Source: JAEUHZ01 sp964552795 (lineage in GTDB: Bacteria; Planctomycetota; UBA1135; GCA-002686595). Taken from it: a stretch of 64,000 nucleotides of DNA. The translations under genes and the position numbers were made by a program. Under the pieces are notes generated by a model that saw only the letters and a program-made list of their open reading frames with translations, did not search any database and was not told where the DNA came from. Every line of letters starts with the position of its first letter. Position 1 is the stretch's first letter. This document shows positions 1-9,864 of the stretch, in pieces. The stretch covers positions 10,506 to 74,505 of the forward strand of contig CAZKIO010000016.1 in NCBI GenBank assembly GCA_964552795.1. The letters run 5' to 3'.

Positions 1-1
1 C

Positions 2-379
2 GCGGGCGAGTTGCGCTCGCGCGCCGCCCAGGTCGAGGGGGTCCTGTACCGGACGGTGTCGTTCGAGGCCGAGGTCCTGACCCCGCGCGGGGACCTGGTC
101 AGCGTGCCCCGCACGGCCCCCTGGCTGTTCGTCCGGAACCTCGAGCTGATCGACGAGCGCCCCGGGAGCAGCCGTGCCTTCCTCCAGGACAACGCGATCG
201 TGATCCTGGCCCTGATGGCCTTTGTGATCTTCGGGGGGAGGCTGGTAGCCTTCTGGATCCAACGCCGGCGCCGCGGGTCGCGCCGAGCGGTCCAACCCGC
301 CGGGATCCGCGAGATGTTCGAGCAGAAGCTGCGGGAGAAGGGGCACCCCCCCGCTCCTCCCCCGTCCCCCAAAACCTGA
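2..379 (+). CDS. C-terminal part of a membrane protein, function unknown (5' end outside window)
   Basis: The frame is open from the first bases of the window to a TGA at 377-379, so the true start lies upstream. About 125 residues are visible. A soluble segment leads into one hydrophobic helix (around visible residues 62-84), followed by a strongly basic stretch (QRRRRGSRR) and a proline-rich tail. By the positive-inside rule the tail is probably cytoplasmic. The gene ends 7 bases before the next one on the same strand, so the two are probably cotranscribed. I do not recognise the family; the missing N-terminus probably carries the identifying domain. Confidence 0.6.
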   Translation, partial: AGELRSRAAQVEGVLYRTVSFEAEVLTPRGDLVSVPRTAPWLFVRNLELIDERPGSSRAFLQDNAIVILALMAFVIFGGRLVAFWIQRRRRGSRRAVQPAGIREMFEQKLREKGHPPAPPPSPKT

Positions 380-386
380 ACCGACG

Positions 387-1973
387 ATGGCAACGGACAA
401 ACCCGACGCGAAGGGCGGCGAGAAGCCCATGTCCATGAAGGAACGCCTGCTGGCGAAGCGCCGCGCGGAGGCGCAGGCGCAAGCGCAGGCGTCGGCACCG
501 CCCGTTCCCGCGGCCAAGCCGGCGGCGAGGAGCGCGGAGCCCGCGCCGGCGCGCGCGCCCGCGCCGCGCGCGGCCGAACCCGAGCCGCAACCCGCGGCGC
601 GCAGCGCCGCGCGCGCCCCGGCGCGGCCGGCGCCCGCACCCGAGAAGCCCGCGCGCAGCGTGCGCGGTCAGCGCAAGTCGCTCAGCCCCGACGTGCTGCG
701 CGAAGTCCAGATGCTCAAGAAGCGCGAGGACAAGTGGGTCATGTACGGCTGGATCGTCGCGGGCACGCTCGTGCTGGCGGCGGGCGGCATCTGGCTGTAC
801 GTGCAGGCGAAGAAGCAGCAGATCATCGACAACCGCCTGGCCTACGAGAAGAGCGTCGACGACGTCGTGCAGGAGATCCTGGCGATCTCCCCCACGACCA
901 TCGAGAACGCGAACAAGATCATCGCGCGGGCCGAGGCCACGCGCCTGGAGATCCCCGTGCCGGGCCTGCCCCCGGGCGCGGGCTGGAAGGACACCTACGT
1001 CGACGGCGCGGCCGGCAAGATCGTCGGCCACGTCAACCGCGCCTCGACCTTCGTCCAGGACGAGACGCGCCGGCGCGAGCTGATCGAGGGCCTCGCCGCG
1101 GTCGAGGCCGCGGCCCGCGACGCCTCGAACAAGAAGCCCGAGGAACTGGCCCAATTGCGCCGGCGCCTGGGCGAGTACGAGCAGGGCGGCAGCCTCGTCG
1201 GCGCCGAGTTCGAGGCGCGGGTCGCCAAGGTCAAGATCGACATCAACCGCGCCTACGTGCGGCGGCTGTACGACGAGGCCGTGTCGCTGGCCGCCAAGGG
1301 CCCCAGCGAGTCGCGCGCCGCGCTGCAGGCGTTCCAGAAGGCCGAGGACGAGATCCGTTCGATGCTCGACGAGGCCTACACCAAGCGCCAGCAGGAAGCG
1401 ATCGACTGGGTGACGCCGCTCTACGAGCAGTGCATCGCCGAGTCGGACAAGCTCGTCTACACCGTGTTCACGCCGGACACGATCGACAAGACGCCCTGGC
1501 GCGACCTCTTGACGCCCGGGACGGAGTGGCTGAACGACGGCCTGAGCGGCTTCCGCACCGACGGCGGCGTCGTGCACGCCGTGGGGGCAGCGCCCGGATC
1601 CAAGCGCGAGGGCATCTTCTCGGTGGGCGACCGCGAGAAGTGGCGCGACTTCGTGATGGAGATCGAGTTCACCCCCATCAAGGGCCAGACGCACTTCTTC
1701 TGGCGCCTGGGCCGGCAGACCTCCACCGCCCCGGACGACGTGCTGATCAACCTGCAGGCCGACGACGGCTGGAAGGCCGGCCAGTCCTACACGATGAACG
1801 TCAGCTACATCGGGAGCCGGCGCAAGTTCGAGTACAGCGCCAACGCCGACCGCGATCCGGACCACCTGGACCCGATCAACTGGCGGCGCAACCGCGCGGG
1901 CGCCTTCGGCGTGACGCTGGCCGAGGCCAGCGAGATCAAGATCACGAAGCTGCGCATCAAGGTCCTGCGCTAG
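387..1973 (+). CDS. Membrane-anchored protein with Ala/Pro-rich N-terminus and DUF1080-like C-terminal domain
   Basis: 528 residues. Residues 1-90 are a Lys/Ala/Pro-rich, probably disordered cytoplasmic region. One transmembrane helix follows at about 117-138 (WIVAGTLVLAAGGIWLYV). Residues 140-340 are mostly charged and helical. The last 150 residues look like a beta-sandwich of the DUF1080/concanavalin type, with a motif around FVMEIEFTP and FWRLGR; this is a fold resemblance, not a proven assignment. The anchored C-terminal domain would face the periplasm. In planctomycetes such domains often occur in carbohydrate-related exported proteins, but I see no catalytic motif. It follows the preceding membrane gene by 7 bases and ends at a strong hairpin. 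Confidence 0.7.
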   Translation: MATDKPDAKGGEKPMSMKERLLAKRRAEAQAQAQASAPPVPAAKPAARSAEPAPARAPAPRAAEPEPQPAARSAARAPARPAPAPEKPARSVRGQRKSLSPDVLREVQMLKKREDKWVMYGWIVAGTLVLAAGGIWLYVQAKKQQIIDNRLAYEKSVDDVVQEILAISPTTIENANKIIARAEATRLEIPVPGLPPGAGWKDTYVDGAAGKIVGHVNRASTFVQDETRRRELIEGLAAVEAAARDASNKKPEELAQLRRRLGEYEQGGSLVGAEFEARVAKVKIDINRAYVRRLYDEAVSLAAKGPSESRAALQAFQKAEDEIRSMLDEAYTKRQQEAIDWVTPLYEQCIAESDKLVYTVFTPDTIDKTPWRDLLTPGTEWLNDGLSGFRTDGGVVHAVGAAPGSKREGIFSVGDREKWRDFVMEIEFTPIKGQTHFFWRLGRQTSTAPDDVLINLQADDGWKAGQSYTMNVSYIGSRRKFEYSANADRDPDHLDPINWRRNRAGAFGVTLAEASEIKITKLRIKVLR

Positions 1974-1995
1974 CCGCCGCCAGCCTGGATCCGTC

Positions 1996-2032
1996 CGCCG
2001 CCGCTCGGGGACCCGCTCCCCGGGCGGCGGCG
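1996..2032 (+). terminator. GC-rich hairpin, probable terminator
   Basis: Arms 1996-2011 and 2017-2032 pair along 16 positions, with one T-G pair, around the loop CCCGC. It lies 22 bases after the stop of the preceding gene and 190 bases before hppA. There is no T-run, as is usual for hairpins in this window, so termination is inferred from stem strength and position. Confidence 0.5.
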
Positions 2033-2222
2033 ACCGTTCGCGGCCCGCCCGACGCCGCCCTCCCGGCCGTGGCTCGCCCGCGGGTCCGGCGCCGGCGGCC
2101 CCGGACCGGGGCGAGGCCCCCCCGGGACCCCACACGGATGGGACGTCGTCCTTGCACGCCGCCCCCCGCACCGCATACAACCTTCGCCCTCGTTCGCGAG
2201 CCCCACGGAGGCCACAGGACCG

Positions 2223-4631
<2,409 letters not shown>

Positions 4632-4655
4632 CCGGGCGCTTGCGGCCGGTCTGCA

Positions 4656-4696
4656 GCGCGCGCCCGCGCCGGGAACCGCCCGGCGCGGGCGCGCGC
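4656..4696. terminator. Perfect 18-bp hairpin between convergent genes (bidirectional terminator)
   Basis: Arms 4656-4673 and 4679-4696 are perfectly complementary around the loop AACCG. The element sits between the converging stops of hppA (4631) and the DedA gene (4725) and can serve both strands. It has no T-run. Confidence 0.65.
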
Positions 4697-4724
4697 CGTT
4701 GTGCTGCCTGGACCGGTCGCCGGC

Positions 4725-5381
4725 TCAGCCGCGCGCCGCGCGGGCGGCCCGCCGCGCGCGCCACCACTCGATCACACCCGGCAGGATCGACAGCACGATG
4801 ATCACCAGGATCACGTATTGGAAGTTGCGCTTCACGAACGGCATGTTCCCGAACGCGTTGCCGGCCAGGACGAAACCCAGCACCCACACGATCGCGCCGA
4901 TCACGTTGTAGGCCGCGAACTTCCTGTAGGTCATCTGTCCCACGCCGGCCACGAAGGGCGCGAAGGTGCGCACGATCGGCACGAAGCGCGCCAGGATGAT
5001 CGTCTTGCCGCCGTGCCGCTCGTAGAAGGCGTGCGTGCGGTCCAGGTGCTCCTTCTTGAAGAAGCGCGAGCCCGTGCTGAACACCTTCGTCCCCACGCGC
5101 TTGCCGATCGCGTAGTTGAGCGCGTCGCCCAGGATCGCGGCGATGATCAGCAGCACGCAGATCTCCCCCACGCGGATCGGCGATCCGTCGGTCGCGGACA
5201 GGGCCCCCACGGCGAACAAGAGCGAGTCCCCGGGCAGGAAGGGCGTCACCACCAGGCCCGTCTCGCAGAAGATGATCGCGAACAGCAGCACGTAGGTCCA
5301 CGGCCCCAGTTGCGCCGCCCACTCGTTGAGGTGGGCGTCGAGGTGCAGGAAGACGTCGACCAGGTAGCTCAGGGTTTCCAT
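4725..5381 (-). CDS. DedA family integral membrane protein (VTT/SNARE-associated domain)
   Basis: 218 residues, the usual length for DedA proteins. Family motifs are clear: an acidic residue early in the first re-entrant segment (FCETGLVVTPFLPGDSLLF), then GGKTIILARFVPIVRTFAP with the conserved Arg residues, and hydrophobic helices to the C-terminus ending in a basic tail (WWRARRAARAARG). DedA proteins are inner-membrane proteins; in Escherichia coli several act in proton-motive-force-dependent envelope homeostasis, and some homologues flip undecaprenyl phosphate or phosphatidylethanolamine. Which lipid this one moves cannot be read from sequence. It converges on hppA across a strong hairpin and stands alone as a transcription unit. 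Confidence 0.93.
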   Translation of the reverse strand: METLSYLVDVFLHLDAHLNEWAAQLGPWTYVLLFAIIFCETGLVVTPFLPGDSLLFAVGALSATDGSPIRVGEICVLLIIAAILGDALNYAIGKRVGTKVFSTGSRFFKKEHLDRTHAFYERHGGKTIILARFVPIVRTFAPFVAGVGQMTYRKFAAYNVIGAIVWVLGFVLAGNAFGNMPFVKRNFQYVILVIIVLSILPGVIEWWRARRAARAARG

Positions 5382-5406
5382 CAGGGGCGCGGAAGGTAGC
5401 CCGGAC

Positions 5407-5431
5407 CCGCGCGCGCAGGAAGCGCGCGCGG
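5407..5431 (-). terminator. 10-bp GC hairpin downstream of the EamA gene
   Basis: Perfect arms 5407-5416 and 5422-5431 enclose AGGAA. On the minus strand it lies about 60 bases after the EamA stop (5494) and just before the DedA start (5381). It may end the EamA transcript or sit in the DedA leader. Confidence 0.4.
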
Positions 5432-5493
5432 CGGCCCGGATCGCTGCTATCGGCCCCCGGAGGCGCCCCGCCTGCGCGGATTCCGGGCCGGAC

Positions 5494-6414
5494 TCAACGT
5501 TCCTCGGGCGGCGGCTTCAACGAGACCGCGACCGCGGTGCGGATCGGCGTCGCGCGCGCACCGCTCCACGCGCGCACGAGCGTCGCGCCGGCGAGGACCG
5601 CGCCGCCGGCCACGGCGACGAGGCCGGGCTCCTCGCCGTGCAGCGCCCAGGCCCACACGGGATTGAGAACCGGCTCCACCAGCAGGAGCAGCGACGCGTC
5701 GAGCGCGGAGACGTGCGCGAGGCCCGACGTGACCAGGCGGTACGCGAGCGCGATCTGCACGACGCCCAGGAACACGATCGTGGTCCAGTCGGGGTGCAGC
5801 GCGCCCTGGATCGGCCAGGCCATGGGCAGCGTCGCCGCCGCGGCGAGCACGTTGCCGGCCAGCACGGCGCCCGCGCCGCCGCTGGAGGTCACCCCCGCCG
5901 CGTCGGTGCGCCGCAGCCGGCGCAGGCCCATGACGGTGAAGGCCCAGGCGACGCCCGAGCCCAAGGCGAGCGCGTTGCCCAGGCGCGGGTCGGGCGCGGT
6001 GGACTGCGCCGCCGGTTCGCCGACGACCAGCAGCGTGAGGCCTGCGCCCATCGCCGCGAGGAACGGCACGTCGCGCCGCGTCGCGCGCTCGCCCAAGAGC
6101 CAGGGCGACAGCGCCAGGATGTAGAGCGGCGCGGTCGACTGCAGGAAGATCGTGCTCGCCGCCGTGGTCAGCTTGTTCGCGACGACGTAAAGGACGAGCG
6201 TCGACGCGTAGGCGATGCCCACCAGCCACTCCGCGCCGCTCGGCCAGCGGCGCGCGGTCGGCACGAGCACGGGGAAGGCCAGCGCGGCGACGAACGAGCG
6301 CAGGCACGCCACCTGCCAGCCGTCGAACGCGGTGCCCTTGATCAGCGCGCCGCCGGTGGAAAACAGGATCGCGGCCAGGATCAGCGCGCCGCGCGCTTGG
6401 GAGAGTTCGCGCAT
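5494..6414 (-). CDS. EamA/DMT-superfamily metabolite transporter
   Basis: 306 residues arranged as about ten transmembrane helices in two repeats, the standard EamA (drug/metabolite transporter) layout. The N-terminus from MRELSQARGALILAAILFSTGGALIKG matches the first helix of the family, which supports the ATG at 6414; an in-frame extension upstream is Arg/Ala-rich and runs antisense to the neighbouring gene, so I rejected it. The second half repeats the pattern from about residue 155 (GNALALGSGVAWAF). EamA proteins usually export amino acids or other small metabolites; the substrate here is unknown. The gene is divergent from the DUF6919-like gene starting at 6497. Confidence 0.9.
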   Translation of the reverse strand: MRELSQARGALILAAILFSTGGALIKGTAFDGWQVACLRSFVAALAFPVLVPTARRWPSGAEWLVGIAYASTLVLYVVANKLTTAASTIFLQSTAPLYILALSPWLLGERATRRDVPFLAAMGAGLTLLVVGEPAAQSTAPDPRLGNALALGSGVAWAFTVMGLRRLRRTDAAGVTSSGGAGAVLAGNVLAAAATLPMAWPIQGALHPDWTTIVFLGVVQIALAYRLVTSGLAHVSALDASLLLLVEPVLNPVWAWALHGEEPGLVAVAGGAVLAGATLVRAWSGARATPIRTAVAVSLKPPPEER

Positions 6415-6483
6415 GGCCTTGGTGTCCCGCGAGGCCGCGAACGCTACGGCGCGCGCCGCGCCCGGGCAAGGCGCCGCCCGGAC

Positions 6484-6489
6484 TACAAT
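6484..6489 (+). promoter_or_regulatory. -10-like hexamer TACAAT, probable leaderless start
   Basis: TACAAT matches the sigma70 -10 consensus at 5 of 6 positions and lies 7 bases before the GTG at 6497, so transcription would begin at or next to the start codon. I see no -35 at the right spacing and no Shine-Dalgarno sequence. It is one of several such arrangements in the window. Confidence 0.45.
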
Positions 6490-6496
6490 CGGCGCC

Positions 6497-7084
6497 GTGC
6501 CGCCCCCGAACACCGACCGCGAGGCCGCGCGCGCGCGCTGGCGTGCGGCCGCGAGCTTCCGCGACCTGTGCGTGCTGACGCAGGAGTTCCTCGGCGGAGC
6601 GCTGCCGGCCTTCCCCGGCTGGGGTGCGCCCGATCTTGACGAGGAGACCGACGCCATCGCCCCGGGCCTCGTGGCCCTCGCCGGCCGCGGGTTCCTGACG
6701 CTGGCCTCGCAGCCCGGCCTCCCCGAGCGCGCGGGCGCGCGGCGCGTCGTGCAGCGCGCCTTCGTCACCGGGTTCGTCGAGCCGCCGCTCGCGCGTCGCC
6801 TCGCGCGCGCGCGGCCGGCCCCCGGCATCGCGATCGCGGTGTTCGCTCCCGGCGCGTCGGGCGGCGACGCCGAGCCGGTGACGCGGATCGACGGCGAGCC
6901 GGTCGTCCTCGCCGGACACTGCGCACGGGACGAGGAACTCGCGCTGTTCGAGGACGAAGTGGGGCCGGCGGCCTTCGCCGAACTGCGCGCGGCCTCCTAC
7001 GTGGCGATCTGGGACCGCGAGTGGGGCCGCGAACGGGCGTTGTGGGACGAACTCCTGTGCATCGTGGCGGACGATGAGTCCTGA
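6497..7084 (+). CDS. DUF6919-like protein of unknown function
   Basis: 195 residues from a GTG start. An acidic motif (GAPDLDEETDAIAP) is followed by LAGRGFLTLASQPGLPE and a segment of QRAFVTGFVEPP type. This order resembles small soluble DUF6919 proteins that I associate mainly with actinobacteria, where the ET, SQPG and Q-RA motifs are conserved. No signal peptide or membrane helix. The GTG is preferred because a -10-like TACAAT lies 7 bases upstream and the frame further upstream is antisense to the transporter. Its 3' end overlaps the next gene by 11 bases, so the two are translationally coupled. Function is unknown. Confidence 0.72.
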   Translation: MPPPNTDREAARARWRAAASFRDLCVLTQEFLGGALPAFPGWGAPDLDEETDAIAPGLVALAGRGFLTLASQPGLPERAGARRVVQRAFVTGFVEPPLARRLARARPAPGIAIAVFAPGASGGDAEPVTRIDGEPVVLAGHCARDEELALFEDEVGPAAFAELRAASYVAIWDREWGRERALWDELLCIVADDES

Positions 7085-7838
7085 ACCGCGCTCGCGCGCG
7101 CTGTTCCTGGGCGCGAGCAACGTGCGCCTCGCGCTGCCCGAGCTCGTCGCGGCGGCGCGCGCGCGGCTCGACGGTCCGCTGGACATCCTGGCCTCGCACG
7201 GGCACGGCCGCTCGTACCTGGGGCCGAGCCGCGTCGGCCTGCGGACGCTGCCGGCGATCGCGTGCGATCCCTTCTGGCGGTTCGAGGACGGTCCGCGCAT
7301 CCCGACCGCGGCCCTGGTCGCCGACGTCGGCAACGACCTCGTGTACGGCGCCGGCGCCCACGACCTCGTCGAGGCCGTGGCGCGCGTCGTGGCCCGCCTC
7401 GCGCGCGCGGGAGTGCGCACGACCGTCGTCGGGCTGCCGCTCCCGACGCTGGAAGCGCTTCCCGCGTGGAGGTTCCATCTGGCACGCGGGATCCTGTTCC
7501 CGCTGCGGCGCGTGCGGCGCGCACGCCTCCTCGCCGATGCGGGCGCGGTCCACGGCCGCCTGGCGGAGGTGGCGCGGGACTGGGGCGCGGCCTTCGTGGA
7601 GCCCAACCCGGCCTGGTACGGTCTCGACCCGATCCATCTGCGGCGTCGCCGCCGCCAGGAGGCCGCAGGAGCCCTGCTGGCCGCGTGGGGGCCCGCGGCG
7701 GCGGCGCCTGCCGTCGAGCCGCTGAGAGCCGGCCTGCGGTCCCTGCGGCCACTGGAACAGGTCGTGCTGGGCCGCCCGCGGCGCCGCGAGCAGCCCTCCG
7801 CCCGGCTGGCGGACGGCAGCCGGGCCTCGTGGCTCTAG
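7074..7838 (+). CDS. SGNH/GDSL-like hydrolase
   Basis: 254 residues. An N-terminal LGASNVRL block takes the place of the GDSL block (Ser in ASN), a central block reads ADVGNDLVYG, resembling the SGNH Asn block, and a C-terminal WYGLDPIHLR supplies an Asp-x-x-His pair as in the family's catalytic motif. This order supports an SGNH-fold esterase or related hydrolase, though the blocks are imperfect and the substrate is unknown. There is no signal peptide, so it is probably cytoplasmic. The last 50 residues are Arg/Ala-rich and look disordered. It overlaps the DUF6919-like gene by 11 bases (ATG inside the upstream 3' end), implying a shared mRNA. Confidence 0.72.
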   Translation: MSPEPRSRALFLGASNVRLALPELVAAARARLDGPLDILASHGHGRSYLGPSRVGLRTLPAIACDPFWRFEDGPRIPTAALVADVGNDLVYGAGAHDLVEAVARVVARLARAGVRTTVVGLPLPTLEALPAWRFHLARGILFPLRRVRRARLLADAGAVHGRLAEVARDWGAAFVEPNPAWYGLDPIHLRRRRRQEAAGALLAAWGPAAAAPAVEPLRAGLRSLRPLEQVVLGRPRRREQPSARLADGSRASWL

Positions 7839-7938
7839 TGCGGTCCCCGCCCGGGACCGCCGCTCGCACCGCGCGTTCGCCGTCGTAGTAGGGCGCCAGC
7901 AGGGTGCCGGGCACGTATCCTGCTTCGCCACGAACAAC

Positions 7939-7965
7939 GCCCCGATCCACGCCCCGATCCACGCC
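7939..7965 (+). repeat. Two tandem 12-bp copies just before a ribosome binding site
   Basis: GCCCCGATCCAC occurs twice in a row (7939-7950 and 7951-7962) and starts a third time, ending one base before the AGGAG at 7966-7970. It lies in the leader of the gene starting at 7980 and is probably a slippage duplication. The rest of the 141-bp gap shows nothing recognisable. Confidence 0.6.
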
Positions 7966-7979
7966 AGGAGCCCCACGCC

Positions 7980-8912
7980 TTGAGCCCGACGCCGTCCCGC
8001 CTCTCGCGCCACGCGCGCCTCGCCGTGTTCCTGGCCGCCGCGTGGCTGCTGGCGGGAGCGCTGTTCAAGCTGTTCAGCGGGAGCCCCAAGCTCCTGCCGC
8101 CGCTGATCCGCGAGCACACGCCCTTCGACTGGGACCTCACGTTTCACCTCGCGATCGCGATCGAGCTCTCGCTGGTGTTCCTGGCGGTCTGCAAGCCGCA
8201 CCTGGGCTGGGCACCGCTGCTGCTCCTGTTCGCCGTGTTCGAGGTCGTGCTGGCCGACATGCTGGTCGCCGGCGCGGAATCGTGCGGCTGCTTCGGCGAG
8301 ACGATCACGATCTCCCCCGCCGTGATGATGGGCATCGACGGCGTGCTGTTCGTCGCGATCGTCCTGACGCGGCCGTGGCAGACCTTGAGCGGACCGGGCC
8401 TGCCCACGCTGCTGCTCGTGGCCGGCCTGGCGGCGTCCTGGGTCTCGCCGTGGCTGGTCATCCCCTCGCAGTCCGCCGTGCCCCAGGTCCCCATCGTCGG
8501 GGACGGCACCGTCACCGGCCCGTCGGGCGATCTGCGCTACGCGGTGCTCAACCCCACGGCGTGGAAGGGCAAGTCGGTGTTCGACATCGCCGAGCTCAAG
8601 CGTTGGGTGCGCGAGGAGCAGCTCCCCATCGAGGGCAGCATCGTGCTCTGGAGGCAGAGCTGCCCGCACTGCGCGGAGCACCTGCGCGCCATGGTCGCCA
8701 AGGACGACGGCTCGCGGCAGATCCTGCTGATCCAGGCCCGCGACGACCTGAAGAACGCGCGCGAGGTCGACGCGCTGCCCAGCGGCGCGCACGTGCAGAC
8801 CTTCGCGTTCCCCGAGAACCTGGACTGCGCCTTCACCACGCCTTGCGAGGTCGTCGTCGAAGGCGGCACCGTGAGCGCCGTGCTCTACGAGGCGGACTTC
8901 AAGAAGCCCTGA
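7980..8912 (+). CDS. MauE/DoxX-like membrane domain fused to a thioredoxin-like domain
   Basis: 310 residues from a TTG, supported by AGGAG nine bases upstream. Residues 1-165 hold four to five helices with an ESCGCFGE motif in a loop; CGCFG is typical of MauE/methylamine-utilisation-type DoxX relatives, which handle disulfides. Residues 195-300 form a soluble region with RQSCPHCAEHL, a thioredoxin-type CxxC (Cys-Pro-His-Cys, as in DsbA) after a beta strand, facing the periplasm. The fusion suggests a self-contained periplasmic thiol-disulfide relay, with the membrane CGC passing electrons to or from the CPHC. No methylamine dehydrogenase genes are nearby, so the partner is unknown. It converges on the methyltransferase gene 18 bases away. 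Confidence 0.8.
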   Translation: MSPTPSRLSRHARLAVFLAAAWLLAGALFKLFSGSPKLLPPLIREHTPFDWDLTFHLAIAIELSLVFLAVCKPHLGWAPLLLLFAVFEVVLADMLVAGAESCGCFGETITISPAVMMGIDGVLFVAIVLTRPWQTLSGPGLPTLLLVAGLAASWVSPWLVIPSQSAVPQVPIVGDGTVTGPSGDLRYAVLNPTAWKGKSVFDIAELKRWVREEQLPIEGSIVLWRQSCPHCAEHLRAMVAKDDGSRQILLIQARDDLKNAREVDALPSGAHVQTFAFPENLDCAFTTPCEVVVEGGTVSAVLYEADFKKP

Positions 8913-8930
8913 GCAGGCGGGCCGCCCGGC

Positions 8931-9809
8931 TCACTTGAAGGCCAGGAGGTAGGCCAGCCAGCCCGCGCAGTCCCGCGCGCTGCGGCCCGTCTCGTCCTGC
9001 TTGTAGACGCCGTTGCCCTCGCCGTCCTCGCCCTCGCTCTGCTCGAAGTACGAGCGCACGTCCTTGAAGCCGGCCTCGGCCAAGAGCTCCTTCACCTCCG
9101 GCATCGTCCACAGGCGCCAGTGGTAGGAGAAGGCGCGCTTCATCTCGGTCCCGTCGCGGAAGCGGAAGTGGATGTAGCAGGTGTAGTCGCTGGTGCCCGG
9201 CAGGAAGCGGTGCTGGTCCCACACGTAGGTGAACCCGCCTTCGATCTTGCGCTCCTCCTGCAGCTCCTCGGTGGCCTCGGTGCCTCCGTACAGGTCGCAG
9301 GCGAACATGCCGCCCGGCGCGAGGTCCTGGTGGACGGCGCGGAAGTAGCCGCGCAGCTCGTCGCGCGTCTTGAAGATGTAGTAGGAGAAGTTCTGGGCGA
9401 CGCGCACGTCGGGGCGCTGCAGCCCGCGCGCGCGCACGTCCTCCTGGTGCAGCGCCACGCGCCGCGCCGCGGCGCCCAGGGGCTCCAGGTTGTGCGCGCG
9501 ACCCCACTCCAGGGTCTCGTGGTCGAGGTCGAATCCCTCGGCGCTGCGCGCCGTCCGCCCCTTGACCCAGGTGGCGCACAGCAGCGCGGTTCCGCAGAAA
9601 TCCTCGCGCAGGCGCAGCGGCTCGCGGCCGCGCACTTTCTTGTACTGCCGCGTCAGGAACACGATGTCGTGCTCTGGGGACTGCACGGAGCGCTGGTACA
9701 GGTCGAACTTGTCGGCCGTGCGCGCCGTGAAGCGCGCGCGTCGGGCGCGGGACTTGCGCGGCCGCGCGGCCAGCGCCGTGCCGCCGGCGCTCCTGGTCGA
9801 TCGGGTCAT
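8931..9809 (-). CDS. Class I SAM-dependent methyltransferase
   Basis: 292 residues. A basic N-terminus precedes a Rossmann-type fold. The motif I region reads LREDFCGTALLCATW, an unusual version of the E/DxGxG loop, followed by an acidic strand end (GFDLDHETLEWG), DVRVAQNFSYYIF, and later LAPGGMFACDLYGG. The C-terminal third (YHWRLWTMPEVKELLAEAGF) matches the end of small-molecule methyltransferases. Soluble, substrate unknown. GGAGG lies five bases before the ATG, and a -10-like TAGGAT (9830-9835, reverse strand) fits a short leader. It stands between convergent and codirectional neighbours with no pathway link. Confidence 0.85.
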   Translation of the reverse strand: MTRSTRSAGGTALAARPRKSRARRARFTARTADKFDLYQRSVQSPEHDIVFLTRQYKKVRGREPLRLREDFCGTALLCATWVKGRTARSAEGFDLDHETLEWGRAHNLEPLGAAARRVALHQEDVRARGLQRPDVRVAQNFSYYIFKTRDELRGYFRAVHQDLAPGGMFACDLYGGTEATEELQEERKIEGGFTYVWDQHRFLPGTSDYTCYIHFRFRDGTEMKRAFSYHWRLWTMPEVKELLAEAGFKDVRSYFEQSEGEDGEGNGVYKQDETGRSARDCAGWLAYLLAFK

Positions 9810-9864
9810 GGTTCCTCCATCGAGGCCGAGGATCCTAGCGCACGCGCGCAGGCGCGGCCAACGC

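Noticed and set aside
99..2180. Long antisense open frame of 693 codons opposite the first genes
   Set aside because: Composition is Arg/Gly/Ala/Pro without hydrophobic pattern. It mirrors the third-position GC bias of the plus-strand genes, as do the long frames at 734-4801, 2226-4544, 12210-15026, 54112-57696 and 61333-63951.
5447..7606. Open frame spanning the EamA, DUF6919-like and hydrolase region on the minus strand
   Set aside because: It is a shadow frame with no domain. The EamA protein is encoded in a different minus-strand frame with clear helices.
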